A DNA stretch of 64,000 bases from an uncultured Pirellulaceae bacterium. Lineage in GTDB: Bacteria > Planctomycetota > Planctomycetia > Pirellulales > Pirellulaceae. The notes under the pieces were generated by a model, which was given only the letters and a program-made list of their open reading frames with translations, had not been told where the DNA came from and made no database searches. The translations under genes and the position numbers were made by a program. The stretch covers positions 1 through 64,000 of the forward strand of contig CALFUT010000006.1 in the NCBI GenBank assembly GCA_937929805.1, given 5' to 3'. Below, in pieces: positions 18,470 through 28,625 of the stretch (the first letter of the stretch is position 1; every line of letters starts with the position of its first letter).

Positions 18470-18809
18470 TGCAGGTGTGGTAATCAAACTTTTTGAGCTT
18501 CGCCTGTGGGATCAAGTGGTGAAGCAATGCGATGTTCATCTTTCAAAAGTGGTTGCTGAACAGGAAGTTCAGTTTCACAGCCCCACCGACGCCGATCCGC
18601 ACGGCCAGCCAATTGACCTGAGCGGTGACATTGCCGAATCACGAGTTCAGGTGTTCGAATGCAGCTTGTCACAGGTCGTCTCGTTGCAAGAGATTCTTGA
18701 TAGAATTGGTCACTCCAAAAATCTCGCATGGCAATACACGAAAGAGTTTCGGGAACAGAAATCAAAAGCAGGTAGTGTCGACCGGTTGCAGGATCGCGGA
18801 TTGCATTAG
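18441..18809 (+). CDS. PIN-like domain protein, probably truncated or internally deleted
   Basis: LLVLDAGVVIKLFELRLWDQVVKQCDVHLSKVVAEQEVQF resembles a PIN-like N-terminus; overlaps the preceding stop by 29 bp; only ~122 aa and lacks an obvious central acidic-residue segment. Confidence 0.6.
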   Translation: MPKFSLLVLDAGVVIKLFELRLWDQVVKQCDVHLSKVVAEQEVQFHSPTDADPHGQPIDLSGDIAESRVQVFECSLSQVVSLQEILDRIGHSKNLAWQYTKEFREQKSKAGSVDRLQDRGLH

Positions 18810-18903
18810 CGGCCCACGCTGTCCGACAGGCCGCGAGGAAGCTGTCCCCGCGGCAATGGAGTGCTAATCACTGGCGTTTTGCGCCACCGACGATTCAGCA
18901 TCG

Positions 18904-19902
18904 TTAAGCTTCATCGAAAGCCGCGTCGAATTGAACGTCGCTAGGCGAGAAATTCATCTTGCGGGTGAAATCGCACGCTTCGCGGGCTCCGAATTCGCGG
19001 TCCATGCCGCAATCTTCCCACTCGATCGATAAAGGGCCGCCGTATCCAATGGCATTAAGGGCACGCGTGATTTCTTCGAAGTTCACGTGGCCTCGACCGG
19101 GCGAGCGGAAATCCCAGCCACGGCGTGGATCGCCAAAGTTAATGTGACTGCACAAAATTCCTGACTTCCCATTGAGCTGCTTCGCCGCATCTTTGACGTG
19201 AACATGGTAGATGCGATCGGGGAACGCACGAATGAACTCGACCGGATCCACGTCTTGCCAGATCAAGTGACTCGGGTCGAAGTTGAATCCAAATGCTTCG
19301 CGATGACCAAGCGCTTCAAGCGCCATTTCAGCGCTGTAAATGTCAAACGCGATCTCTGTGGGATGAACTTCCAACGCGAATCGAACACCGCACTCGTCAA
19401 ACACATCCAAAATTGGATTCCAGCGATCGGCAAACTGTTTGAACCCATCGTCAATCATCGATTGAGGCACGGGCGGGAAGGAATACAGTAGCGGCCAGAT
19501 CGATGAACCGGTGAATCCATTGACGACTTTAACGCCAAACTTTTTGGCAACGCGGGCCGTGTTCTTAAGCTCTTCGGCCGCGCGTTCGTTGACTGCTGCT
19601 GGATCGCCGTCGCCCCAGATGTAGTCGGGCAGGATCGACTTGTGGCGTTCATCGATCGTGTCACAAACGGCTTGGCCAACTAGGTGCGTACTGATCGCGT
19701 GACATTGCAATCCGTTTTCTTTCAGAAAGCTACGATGCTTGTCGCAATAGTCGTCTTCCTTGATTGCTCGGTCGACCTCAAAGTGATCACCCCAGCATGC
19801 CAGCTCCACACCGTCATAGCCGAAGTCTTTTACTTTCGTGGCAAGTTCAGCGATTGGCAAGTCGGCCCATTGGCCAGTGAAAAGAGTGACGGGTCGAGCC
19901 AT
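18904..19902 (-). CDS. Sugar phosphate isomerase/epimerase (xylose isomerase-like TIM barrel)
   Basis: [20 protein letters not shown]...[13 protein letters not shown]...[23 protein letters not shown]...YHVHVKDA...[15 protein letters not shown]. Confidence 0.92.
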   Translation of the reverse strand: MARPVTLFTGQWADLPIAELATKVKDFGYDGVELACWGDHFEVDRAIKEDDYCDKHRSFLKENGLQCHAISTHLVGQAVCDTIDERHKSILPDYIWGDGDPAAVNERAAEELKNTARVAKKFGVKVVNGFTGSSIWPLLYSFPPVPQSMIDDGFKQFADRWNPILDVFDECGVRFALEVHPTEIAFDIYSAEMALEALGHREAFGFNFDPSHLIWQDVDPVEFIRAFPDRIYHVHVKDAAKQLNGKSGILCSHINFGDPRRGWDFRSPGRGHVNFEEITRALNAIGYGGPLSIEWEDCGMDREFGAREACDFTRKMNFSPSDVQFDAAFDEA

Positions 19903-20101
19903 CGAAAAGTCTCCGCAAAAATAGGGTCGGTCGAATGATTATGTTCTCGGATATTTTGACTTGAGCCAAAGCCGAACGCAACCAGATCCAACGATCGATT
20001 AGCAAAAACGAGCCTGAAGCACCGTGAGGACCGCGGGGCGAAATCTTTCGAGTACGCCGCATTCAGGTGCTGCTGCTTCGTGACGGCTGTTCAATTCGTG
20101 C

Positions 20102-21070
20102 TCAACCCCCGGCGACTTTCAACACCAGTGGTGGAAAGCAAAGAACGGGAATCGCGAGGGATGCGATGCCAAGTGCCCAGCGAAACGGACCAAGTTTCAC
20201 CGAATCGTCGCGAGTCGGAGGGTGGTCGGTTCCCATTAGCAACAACAACACGATCATGAGTGCGAAGGTTGGGGCTTCGTGATAGGTCATGAATGCGATC
20301 GCGATCACGATCGTGATGCGAGCGATCGAGTGGGCAGATTTCCCAAACAGCGTGTAAGTGACATGGCCACCATCCAGTTGACCGATCGGCATCATGTTCA
20401 GTCCGGTAATCAGCAATCCGACCCAGCCAGCGACGAACAGCGGATTCAATTGGCTGAGCCATACGACCGAGCCAGCCGTGTAGCCAGGGACTTGAATGTA
20501 GTCGGCGAACCACTGCATCAGTAACGGTAGTCGGAACGCAACCCAACCTTTTTCAGGAGCCGTCAGGTCAAGCTCTGCCATGCCGAACCAAGCAATCGGC
20601 ACCGCAGCGACCAACCCGGCCAGTGGGCCTGCGATCCCGATATCGAAAATCTCTTTTCGATCAGCCGCGTTGCCTTGCATGGCGATCACCGCGCCCATGG
20701 TCCCGATTGGGTTGGCAGGGAAGGGCAGAAAAAATGGAAACGATGCGGGGATCTTGTAGACAAGTGTCATGAAAAAGTGGCCGAATTCATGCAGCAACAG
20801 AATCAACAAAACGGCAGCCATGTAGATCAGTCCTTGGTCCCAGTTGGACAAGATCGATTTACGCACCGGGATCATGCTTCCGGCCCCAAAAATGGGCTCG
20901 ATCAATCCGTTGGGATCCCACTGGCAAGCACCGACCACGAAGGTCGAGACACAAGTCAACAAGAACAGAACGATTGGAAGCGCGGTTCGGCGCTGCTGCG
21001 TGGGCGGGTCAGACCAGTCGGGGTATTCCGTTGTTTCGGAAGGTAACTTGGTTGGAACAGGGTTACTCAT
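20102..21070 (-). CDS. Site-2 protease family (M50) membrane metalloprotease
   Basis: LLHEFGHFFMTLVYKIP and NMMPIGQLDGGHVTYTLFG motifs, multi-TM. Confidence 0.9.
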   Translation of the reverse strand: MSNPVPTKLPSETTEYPDWSDPPTQQRRTALPIVLFLLTCVSTFVVGACQWDPNGLIEPIFGAGSMIPVRKSILSNWDQGLIYMAAVLLILLLHEFGHFFMTLVYKIPASFPFFLPFPANPIGTMGAVIAMQGNAADRKEIFDIGIAGPLAGLVAAVPIAWFGMAELDLTAPEKGWVAFRLPLLMQWFADYIQVPGYTAGSVVWLSQLNPLFVAGWVGLLITGLNMMPIGQLDGGHVTYTLFGKSAHSIARITIVIAIAFMTYHEAPTFALMIVLLLLMGTDHPPTRDDSVKLGPFRWALGIASLAIPVLCFPPLVLKVAGG

Positions 21071-22218
21071 GCGGAACAGAATACACCAGCGAGTCCGACT
21101 CGAACATGCGGCATTTTGCGTGATGGCCTCAGGTCGGCAATCTAAACATTGCGCTTACGATGGTGATCCTGAGAACGGTCAGGAACTCAACAAGCTGATC
21201 GGTGATCTGTGCATGGCGATTGCTGTGACGCGTCGCGATTCTAGCGACGCACTGGCGCAGCAAAAAGCACCGCCCAGCCAGCGAAACAGTTACCTGTTTG
21301 CGAAGGGCGGTGTCACATAAACGATCTTGAACAAAGGCGAAAAGAAATTCATGTGGCGAGTCGGAGGGTAGCTAGGCATCCAACTCGCTCACAATCAATC
21401 TTGCCCGGTGGCGTGGCGAGACAAAAAGTTTTGGCCGCGAAAATTACTCAAGCAACAAAAATGTTCGAGCTTGTTTCAGGCCAATCAAATTTTAACTCGC
21501 CTTCCGGGTCAGGTCCGACTGAAAGACATCTGTCCGACCATTACCCAGACGGCTAAAAAGCCGAGTGCAATTACCGAGTTCATGCTTTCGATAGGCATGG
21601 ATCTGTCCTCATGTAAGAGGTGAAACGATCCGTCCGTGAGGTAGCGCATAACATCCATGCACATCGTCTATCGGTAAGCGGATCCATGAAATGTGAAAAT
21701 AAATTTGTGCGACCGAATTGTTTCGCCAATTAGATCAAATGGTACCGCAGTTGTGAGCCTTAAACGTGTTAAAGCTTGACATCTAGTCACGAACGATTGG
21801 CAAACGCGGTGACCCACCCAGTTCAAAACGTGTCGCAGCAGGGATTACGAAGCCCGCACGAAAGAGTTCGCAATTTTCCTCCATGCAGGCTACATGCAGT
21901 CCTAGCGCGATGACTTTTTCGGTTCAAAGGTTCGATTGATAGGGACCAGAATTCGGTGCATATTGCTCGGTGTGGCTGCTGGCGTGACGGGTTGAGAATC
22001 TGACTCAAGAACGAATATTGGTCGCGAATTCGCATGTGGAATCCAAATTGACACTCACTTCTAAGCCATCGGTCGTTTGGGAAGCGTTTGGAGGAAGCGT
22101 TTGGATTTTGCTTGACGACCGCGTTCCAGCCTCATAGACTTGGGGCTATTCGAGGGGCACTCGGATGTTTGTGGCGGCGTGTTGAATCACGTGCTGCAAC
22201 ATCAAACCGGAGGGAAAG

Positions 22219-24324
22219 ATGTTTCGGTTTGGAATCAGTGCATGCGCACTGAATTTGCTTTTTCTTGTAGGGGCCACAACGATGTGCCCCGACGCGTGTG
22301 CGGAGCTTTCTCGGAAGCAGCTGCGCGAAATTGAATCGGTCTTTTTGCCGGCCTATCAGCAAGGCGAGACACTGTCGATCATCGAGTCGCTCGATCGGCT
22401 GATGCGGCAGATGTCGGACGAGCAAGCGGCTGAATTCGATCGAATGCTCGGTCAGCAACAGATTCCCAAGTCGACTCATGTCATGGTCCGGGCTCGGATG
22501 GAAGTTGTTCAAATGCAGCTTGATCCACGCAAAAAGTTGCCTCGGCCCAGCTGGCAGGAGCTCGCGTTAACGGTTTCTGAAAGTGAGTCGCAGATTGCTG
22601 CGATTACGGATCAAGTGGCGGCTCACGAGGATTTGCTTAAAGCTTCCGCAGAAGAAGGGACGTTTGACCAGTTCGAGTCCTTGATTTGGGACGCTCATGT
22701 GCTCGAGCAGAAGTTGGGCTCGTCCATCAAGTTGGCAAAGTACCTTGCTTCGATGGTCGAGGGAAAACAGCACCTAGCGAAAAGGGATCTGGAACCCGAT
22801 CAACGTGCGTTGTTGAACCGAGACTTTAGCGATCTGGAAAAGCAATTGACGGATACCTTGGCGGGTGTTCGCGAGCGTGACCTGATCGCTCGAATTAAAC
22901 GACTGACGCATGCTCGCAAAATTCTTGACACAACCAGTGAGCTGAAGGATCGATACCTTGCGGCATGGTCGATCGATTTTGACGGCCCGCTGGTCATGGA
23001 AGAATTGCAACGGCCGTCTGAGGAAATCAATTTTCACTCGGACATGCTCAATGATGATCAACTTTTGGCCCAACTGGAAGAAACGATCGAAGCGGGAATG
23101 ACCGCCGCGGGTGAATTGCTGCTGACTAAGAGCCGGCATTTGCATGTCGGTCTTCACTGGTGGACTCGCGGGCGATACGGCATGGGACCCGATGCGATGG
23201 GCTTGCTCAAGAGCGCCGAAGCGTTGACTTCTGACGCCGCGTTATTTCCGTTGTTGATGCCGGAAACAATGCCAGAAGCTCAGCCCTCACAAGAGGATTG
23301 GCTCGGCGGCGTGCCGGAGTACAATCGGCGGCATCAGTTTATCTGGGCGTGGGAGAATCGATCGATTTTGGCGTCGCCGAAAATCACCAAGACAAACAAC
23401 TCCACCACAAGAAATTTTCAGAGACAGGTGACGAGTGAAACGCAGTTGTCACGTTTCTACTGAGACTCTAACAAGATTGTCCGGGGAGTTGCCTCGGGTA
23501 CAACCACGAACGTAAGAGAATCAAAGACGACACAAAGTTTTTCATTGACCAAGATGGATCTTCGAATGGTGCGACGCTTGGTCGGCTTCTACGAGTATGG
23601 AAACGCACTCGATTATCTGGATCGATTAGCCAGCATGAGCGACAAGGAAGACTTTGACGCGATCAATGAAATCCTAGCCGATCACCATGAGTTTGACCTA
23701 TTCGTCAATCTTCCGGACGGGTTTCGCGAAAACACTTCCAGTGATGGGGTGGAAGATCTTCAAGACGTTGGACGAAGTGGTCTCGAATGGATCGTCGCGT
23801 TGGCTCGAGTTGAATTCGGTGCAATGGTATCGGGCTTCACCAGTCACCCAACCCCGTATCAATCAGTTCAGCCCGAATCGTTCGCTTACAATGCGACCAT
23901 GCAGTTGTTGCTCGAAGGCGTTGCAGGACACTACAGCGCATTGCAGGATGCCAAGAACCTTCATGCCAAATTGATGAAGATTCACCGTGACGACCAGGTC
24001 AGAACGGCATTGGCTAAATCACGTCGTGTCCGCATCGCCAGAATGATGCTTCAAGCATTGGGGAAGATGGATCCCGCGACGTATTCCGATCAACAGGCCA
24101 GCGAACTGGTGGAGGTACAACGCAAACTGAATGTTCAACAGCGTAATCTGCGAAGCATTATCAATGTGTGGTTAATGACTCAGACCACTGAAGAACGAAG
24201 CGTCAGTTCAGAATCGTTTGAACGTGAATTCGTCAACGCATGTGGTGTCCAATTGGAAGCCGAGCGACGTGAGTTGGCAGCCGGGACTGCCACGGTGACT
24301 CACTTTCCGGTTGATCGACAGTAG
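22219..24324 (+). CDS. Secreted hypothetical protein split by one in-frame TGA (22219..23463 and 23545..24324 share a frame)
   Basis: ORF 414 aa with signal peptide and WWTRGRYGMGPDAMGLLKS; TGA at 23461; the same frame has no further stop to 24322, reading DSNKIVRGVASGTTTNVRESKTTQSFSLTKMDLRMVRRLVGFYEYGNALDYL... Confidence 0.65.
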
Positions 24325-24380
24325 AGTGCCGTTTTCTGACGCATGTTGAATTGGCGTGTGTAAAACTCTAGCAACGCAGC

Positions 24381-24416
24381 AAGGCTTCTCAGCCATCAAC
24401 TGAGAAGCCTTTTTCA
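24381..24416 (+). terminator. Rho-independent terminator between convergent genes
   Basis: aaggcttctcag-ccatcaa-ctgagaagcctttttc. Confidence 0.8.
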
Positions 24417-24444
24417 ATTTCTTGATTGTTGCCTGCATTGCAAA

Positions 24445-26115
24445 TTACTTGCGGCGGCGAGTGACCAACCCAAGTACTGCTACGCTAAGCAACGCGATGG
24501 ATGAGGGTTCGGGAATCGCTTGGGCGAACACGTTGGCTCGGACATTGGTTAGACCGGTGTTGCGAGCAATCACATCGGACAACGTTGTATTCGCGATCAG
24601 TTGTTTTTCAAGCTCGCTTAGCTCGTCGTCCCACGCGAAAAAGAACCGATCGCCTTCCATCAGCCGGCGAAATTCATCTCCAACGATGCGGTTCATCAGC
24701 AAACCAAACTCAGTTCCGTCCTCTTCATCGGCAGCCAATAATCCGATCCATAAATCGACATCATCGACGCTGTCATAGAGTGACGCTAACTGCGATGCCA
24801 AATCAGTGTCCGAGGTTAAATCGGCGAAGGATTCTGGTTGGTCTAATCCGAACAGCGGAGCAACCGCCGAATAGGTTGCCAGACCATGTTCACGCCCACG
24901 CTGGATGTTGAGTGAAAGCAGGTCTAGGCCACCGCTACCAGCTGGCCCAAACAATGTGTTGCGGAGTTCGTCGACCACTTTCAAGTCGGTTTCGCTTTGG
25001 GTCTGGAGCGTCAGCCCCAGCAGAAACTCATCAACATCTTCGCTTTGCGTAAACAGCGATGGGTTGAAAAACGAATCTTGCAGGCTGACTTCGATGACTC
25101 CTGAATCGGTTGGCTTGATCAGGTGATCGGTCACCATCGTATGTCCGAATCGAAACGCGGCGGTCGCGAACTCGTTGGACAATGTCGCGTCCACGTTCGC
25201 GTCATAGCTAGTGATGGAAGGAGCCCAATCGCCGATAATGGTGGGAAGGAATTCGTTGTACGTGATCGACTGGACGATCCCAGAAACAGTTCGCCGCGCC
25301 TGTTGATAGATGTCTTCGTCGCTGAGTCCGGGTTGAGCCATCGCAATCTGGTCGGCGATCCGGTTATGTTCACGCACGAAAAGAGTGTGCATGGCGGTCA
25401 AGCCGGGTTGCTCATTCGATCGCACGTCGCCAGCGAGGAAAAGTTCATTATCCGGAACGATCCCAGAGTCATTCGCGTTGTGCAGCAAGTCAACGTTAAA
25501 CGGAAGCAAATCTCCGGCCGATGTTTGCATTCTGCCTCCGCTCATGGTTCGCAACGCGTTCGCTCGTTCAAGCGAACTTCCGTACACCATCGATGCGTCG
25601 ATGTAGGACGTGGCCGAATTCACTTGCTGCCGAGGCGTCGTGACGCCAGTCGATGAATCGAATTCGGAACGATTTAATGGAATGCCGGGCGACAATGGGT
25701 CGGTAGGCGACGTCGGAATGAAAAGCGGATCGCTGGTCGTTTCGGTCAACGCAATGTCGTGATCGATAAACTGGCCCCATTGCCAAACCATGTTGGTCAG
25801 CCCGCGCTGCGACGTTGTGGATCCCGACTGCTGGCCGACAAGGTTGCTGACGTCTCGCGCATTTGGACGGTCGATGCCACCCGGTTCCGACAGTCCATCT
25901 GCGTAGTTGCTAGGCGCAAGGCGGATAAACGCTTGGCCAGCCGCACCCGAGTCTGGGGAAGTCAGATTGTTGCCGGAGCCGTCGTAGCTTCGTACTTGCG
26001 CGTGAGCAGAAGAAGCTGTGGCCCCATGAAACGAGCAGACAAGTGCCAACGAAAGAATCAGGCCAAGCGACCGAGCACCGATTCGAACGCCCCACTTAAC
26101 AACGTACGTGTTCAC
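24445..26115 (-). CDS. Animal-type haem peroxidase family protein with PEP-CTERM signal
   Basis: GLTNMVWQWGQFIDHDIALTE; ATSYIDASMVYGSS; TAMHTLFVREHNRIADQI; C-terminus IPEPSSIALLSVAVLGLVTRRRK. Confidence 0.92.
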   Translation of the reverse strand: MNTYVVKWGVRIGARSLGLILSLALVCSFHGATASSAHAQVRSYDGSGNNLTSPDSGAAGQAFIRLAPSNYADGLSEPGGIDRPNARDVSNLVGQQSGSTTSQRGLTNMVWQWGQFIDHDIALTETTSDPLFIPTSPTDPLSPGIPLNRSEFDSSTGVTTPRQQVNSATSYIDASMVYGSSLERANALRTMSGGRMQTSAGDLLPFNVDLLHNANDSGIVPDNELFLAGDVRSNEQPGLTAMHTLFVREHNRIADQIAMAQPGLSDEDIYQQARRTVSGIVQSITYNEFLPTIIGDWAPSITSYDANVDATLSNEFATAAFRFGHTMVTDHLIKPTDSGVIEVSLQDSFFNPSLFTQSEDVDEFLLGLTLQTQSETDLKVVDELRNTLFGPAGSGGLDLLSLNIQRGREHGLATYSAVAPLFGLDQPESFADLTSDTDLASQLASLYDSVDDVDLWIGLLAADEEDGTEFGLLMNRIVGDEFRRLMEGDRFFFAWDDELSELEKQLIANTTLSDVIARNTGLTNVRANVFAQAIPEPSSIALLSVAVLGLVTRRRK

Positions 26116-26494
26116 GAGTCTTCACCACTTGGTTTGAGATAACGGCAGTTGGGGCCCCGGCTCGCCAGCGATAACTTGTTGCATATGAAATTCGGTTATC
26201 CGCGACGCACAAAAATCGAGGGGCAGTCTTTGTATGATATCTAACGAAACTGGGCGATGTGAACCCTCAAATCGGTTGAAATCGCCTAAAAACGGGATCG
26301 GTTGGTCGCAACCGGCCCCGCTGCGACGCGGTTGAAACGGCTCATTATCGGCCTTTCGATATGCCGTATTCCCTTTCAAGGATGAGACTTGTGCGCTTTT
26401 AGGGTGCTTGTGATCCCGTTAGTCAGAGGTCCTTGGCCAGTGAGGTGGCGCGGTTTTGTCAAACCGTGGTGTGTCGTGTGGGTTGGATTTACAA

Positions 26495-26542
26495 GGGAGT
26501 CCATGCGGCGCTATACGAGGGAGTCCATGCGGCGCTATGCGA
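26495..26542. repeat. Two tandem copies of a 24-bp unit
   Basis: gggagtccatgcggcgctat(a/g)cga x2. Confidence 0.85.
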
Positions 26543-26992
26543 GGGTGGGGAGCTCGGTGGCGACAAGCTTCTCTGTTCGTTGGCGCTAAACTGGGATCGT
26601 GAAAAAATCCGACCGCTGGTTCGAGTGCTGGTGAGCAGCGGGTGCCAAAATCAGAATCCGGCAAACTTTTGCATACGACTTTTGCATGGGTTTACGCAGT
26701 AGCAACACTCGCAATTTTCGGAACGCGGTGAGCCGTCGTTATTCGCTTTCGCAAAAATTTGGGGAGTCGTGATTAGAAAATCGAGCCCTGCAATTTGAGT
26801 TACTTGGAAGAAGTCGTTATGTTCTGGCCTTTCTGCGAGCACTGCTCGTCTATCATCCAAACACAGGACTTAGGCAAGTGGCAGAACATAACCCACCGTC
26901 AAATTGAGGAAATCTTTCGAGGTTTCGTTTTGTGGCGCTAGGTTTCAACTTGCCTTCAGCCCTAACTCCAGCCGGAGAATTTTGAAATAGCC

Positions 26993-27391
26993 ATGAATAT
27001 TACATTAGCTCAAGCTGAAAATGTTATCGCCGTCGCCAAAGAAAGATCGGTTTCGATCGATACCAAAATGAACATCGCGGTCGTTGATGCAGGAGCCAAT
27101 CTGGTTGCTTTTGCTCGGATGGACGGAGCATGGTTAGGATCTTTGGATATCTCGATTAAGAAAGCCAAGACCGCACGGTTTTTTGATATGAACACCGGTG
27201 ACATCGGAGGATTGTCGCAACCGGGCGGAGCGCTTTACAACATCGAGCATTCAAACGGCGGACTGATCACGTTTCCGGGTGGAGTTCCCATCAAGAACGC
27301 GGCGGGCGAGATCATTGGCGCGATTGGCGTCAGTGGAAGTTCGGTAGAAAACGATCACACCGTGGCAGCGGCAGGTGCAGAGGCGCTCTGA
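26993..27391 (+). CDS. GlcG/HbpS family protein
   Basis: [39 protein letters not shown]...[37 protein letters not shown]. Confidence 0.9.
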   Translation: MNITLAQAENVIAVAKERSVSIDTKMNIAVVDAGANLVAFARMDGAWLGSLDISIKKAKTARFFDMNTGDIGGLSQPGGALYNIEHSNGGLITFPGGVPIKNAAGEIIGAIGVSGSSVENDHTVAAAGAEAL

Positions 27392-27438
27392 TGCGATCGA
27401 CCGGCGAGGGGCCTTCACAAAAGGGGCCCTTCAAAAAA

Positions 27439-27877
27439 TGTGACGGCATGCTCACGAGTCGCGCGTCTGGATGAACGTTTCAGTTCAGGGAGGGGAAGGC
27501 TCCGCCCGCCCCCTGACCCGGCAGCTTGCGTTTCATTCACTGTGGCTCGGACGGAGCCTCGGCCCTCCCGAGCACGGCATGCCATCACAAAACGTTTCAA
27601 GTCATTGCGGCTCGGACGGAGCCTCGGCCCTCCCGGGTATGCAATCGACCGGTGTGGGGTGTTGCCCAAATGTGACGGCATGCTCACTAGTCGCGCGTCT
27701 GGATGAACGTTCCAGTTCAGGGAGGGGAAGGCTCCGCCCGCCCCCTGACCCGGCAACTTGCGTGTCAATCACTGCGGCTCGGACGGAGCCTCGACCCTCC
27801 CGAGCACGGCATGCCACCACAAAGCGTTTCGAGTCACTGCGGATCGGACGGAGCCTCGACCCTCCCGGATACAGCAT
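27439..27877. repeat. ~1.9 tandem copies of a ~232-bp unit, each with cggacggagcct..ccctcccg submotifs
   Basis: tgtgacggcatgctcac[g/t]agtcgcgcgtctggatgaacgtt... starts at 27439 and again at 27671; few substitutions between copies. Confidence 0.93.
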
Positions 27878-27885
27878 CCACAATC

Positions 27886-28557
27886 CTACGCTCGATGATA
27901 AGTAACGTTGGCCGGTACTTTGATTCCACCGGACACGATCGCTTGCAGCGTCTCTTCCAAATCCCAATTTAGCTCCACGACATCCTCCTCCGGAATCATC
28001 AACATGTAGCCGGAAGTAGGCACGGGCGTCGTCGGGACGTACACGCACAGGATGACCTTGCCCGTTGTTTCCTCCTTGCATTCGGACGTGACAAAAGCCG
28101 GGGCTTTCATGCCGGGATGAGGAAACTCGATCAGCACGACTCGTTTAAAATTCTGCTTGCCCTGCGAATTGGAAAGGGCATTGATTACATTGCTGACCGA
28201 CGAATAAATCGTGTTCACCCCGGGCACGTTCAACAGAATCCAATCGACAGCTCGGTGGATTCTGGACCGAAAGAACATCCCCGCGATGTACAAAACGGAA
28301 AGCACGACCAAGATCGCGGCCAGCGAAGAAACGGCCGACAGCAGCCAACTGGGGTCACCGTCCGCTTTTCCCCAAGCGTGTCGAAGGCCGCTGGCAATCG
28401 GCCCGATCGCCAGTGTGTGCGCGGTGTTGTACAGCCAGCTGATCACAGCGAAGGTGATGAACACCGGAAGCACAACAAAAATTCCGGCAATCACTCGGTT
28501 GCGGATGACTCGGAACGTCCCGGCCGAATTTGTTTGATTGTTGGATGAGTCTTCCAT
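27886..28557 (-). CDS. DUF502 family membrane protein
   Basis: RNRVIAGIFVVLPVFITFAVISWLYN...NVPGVNTIYSSVSNVINALS...VVLIEFPHPGMKAPAFVT. Confidence 0.9.
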   Translation of the reverse strand: MEDSSNNQTNSAGTFRVIRNRVIAGIFVVLPVFITFAVISWLYNTAHTLAIGPIASGLRHAWGKADGDPSWLLSAVSSLAAILVVLSVLYIAGMFFRSRIHRAVDWILLNVPGVNTIYSSVSNVINALSNSQGKQNFKRVVLIEFPHPGMKAPAFVTSECKEETTGKVILCVYVPTTPVPTSGYMLMIPEEDVVELNWDLEETLQAIVSGGIKVPANVTYHRA

Positions 28558-28625
28558 GGCGGGATGTTCCTGTCGACTTTGGGGCAGTTGGCGTCGTTGG
28601 TGCTGCTAGTTGAAGCTTCGCATCA

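Noticed and set aside
21070-22218. ~1.1 kb gene-poor stretch, possible small CDSs (e.g. 21353..21556) or ncRNA
   Set aside because: No protein-like ORF, convincing hairpin or recognisable RNA family found by eye; left unannotated.
27415-28081. Multiple ORFs on both strands inside the 232-bp repeats
   Set aside because: Produced by repeat sequence; near-identical peptides in several frames, no independent coding support.
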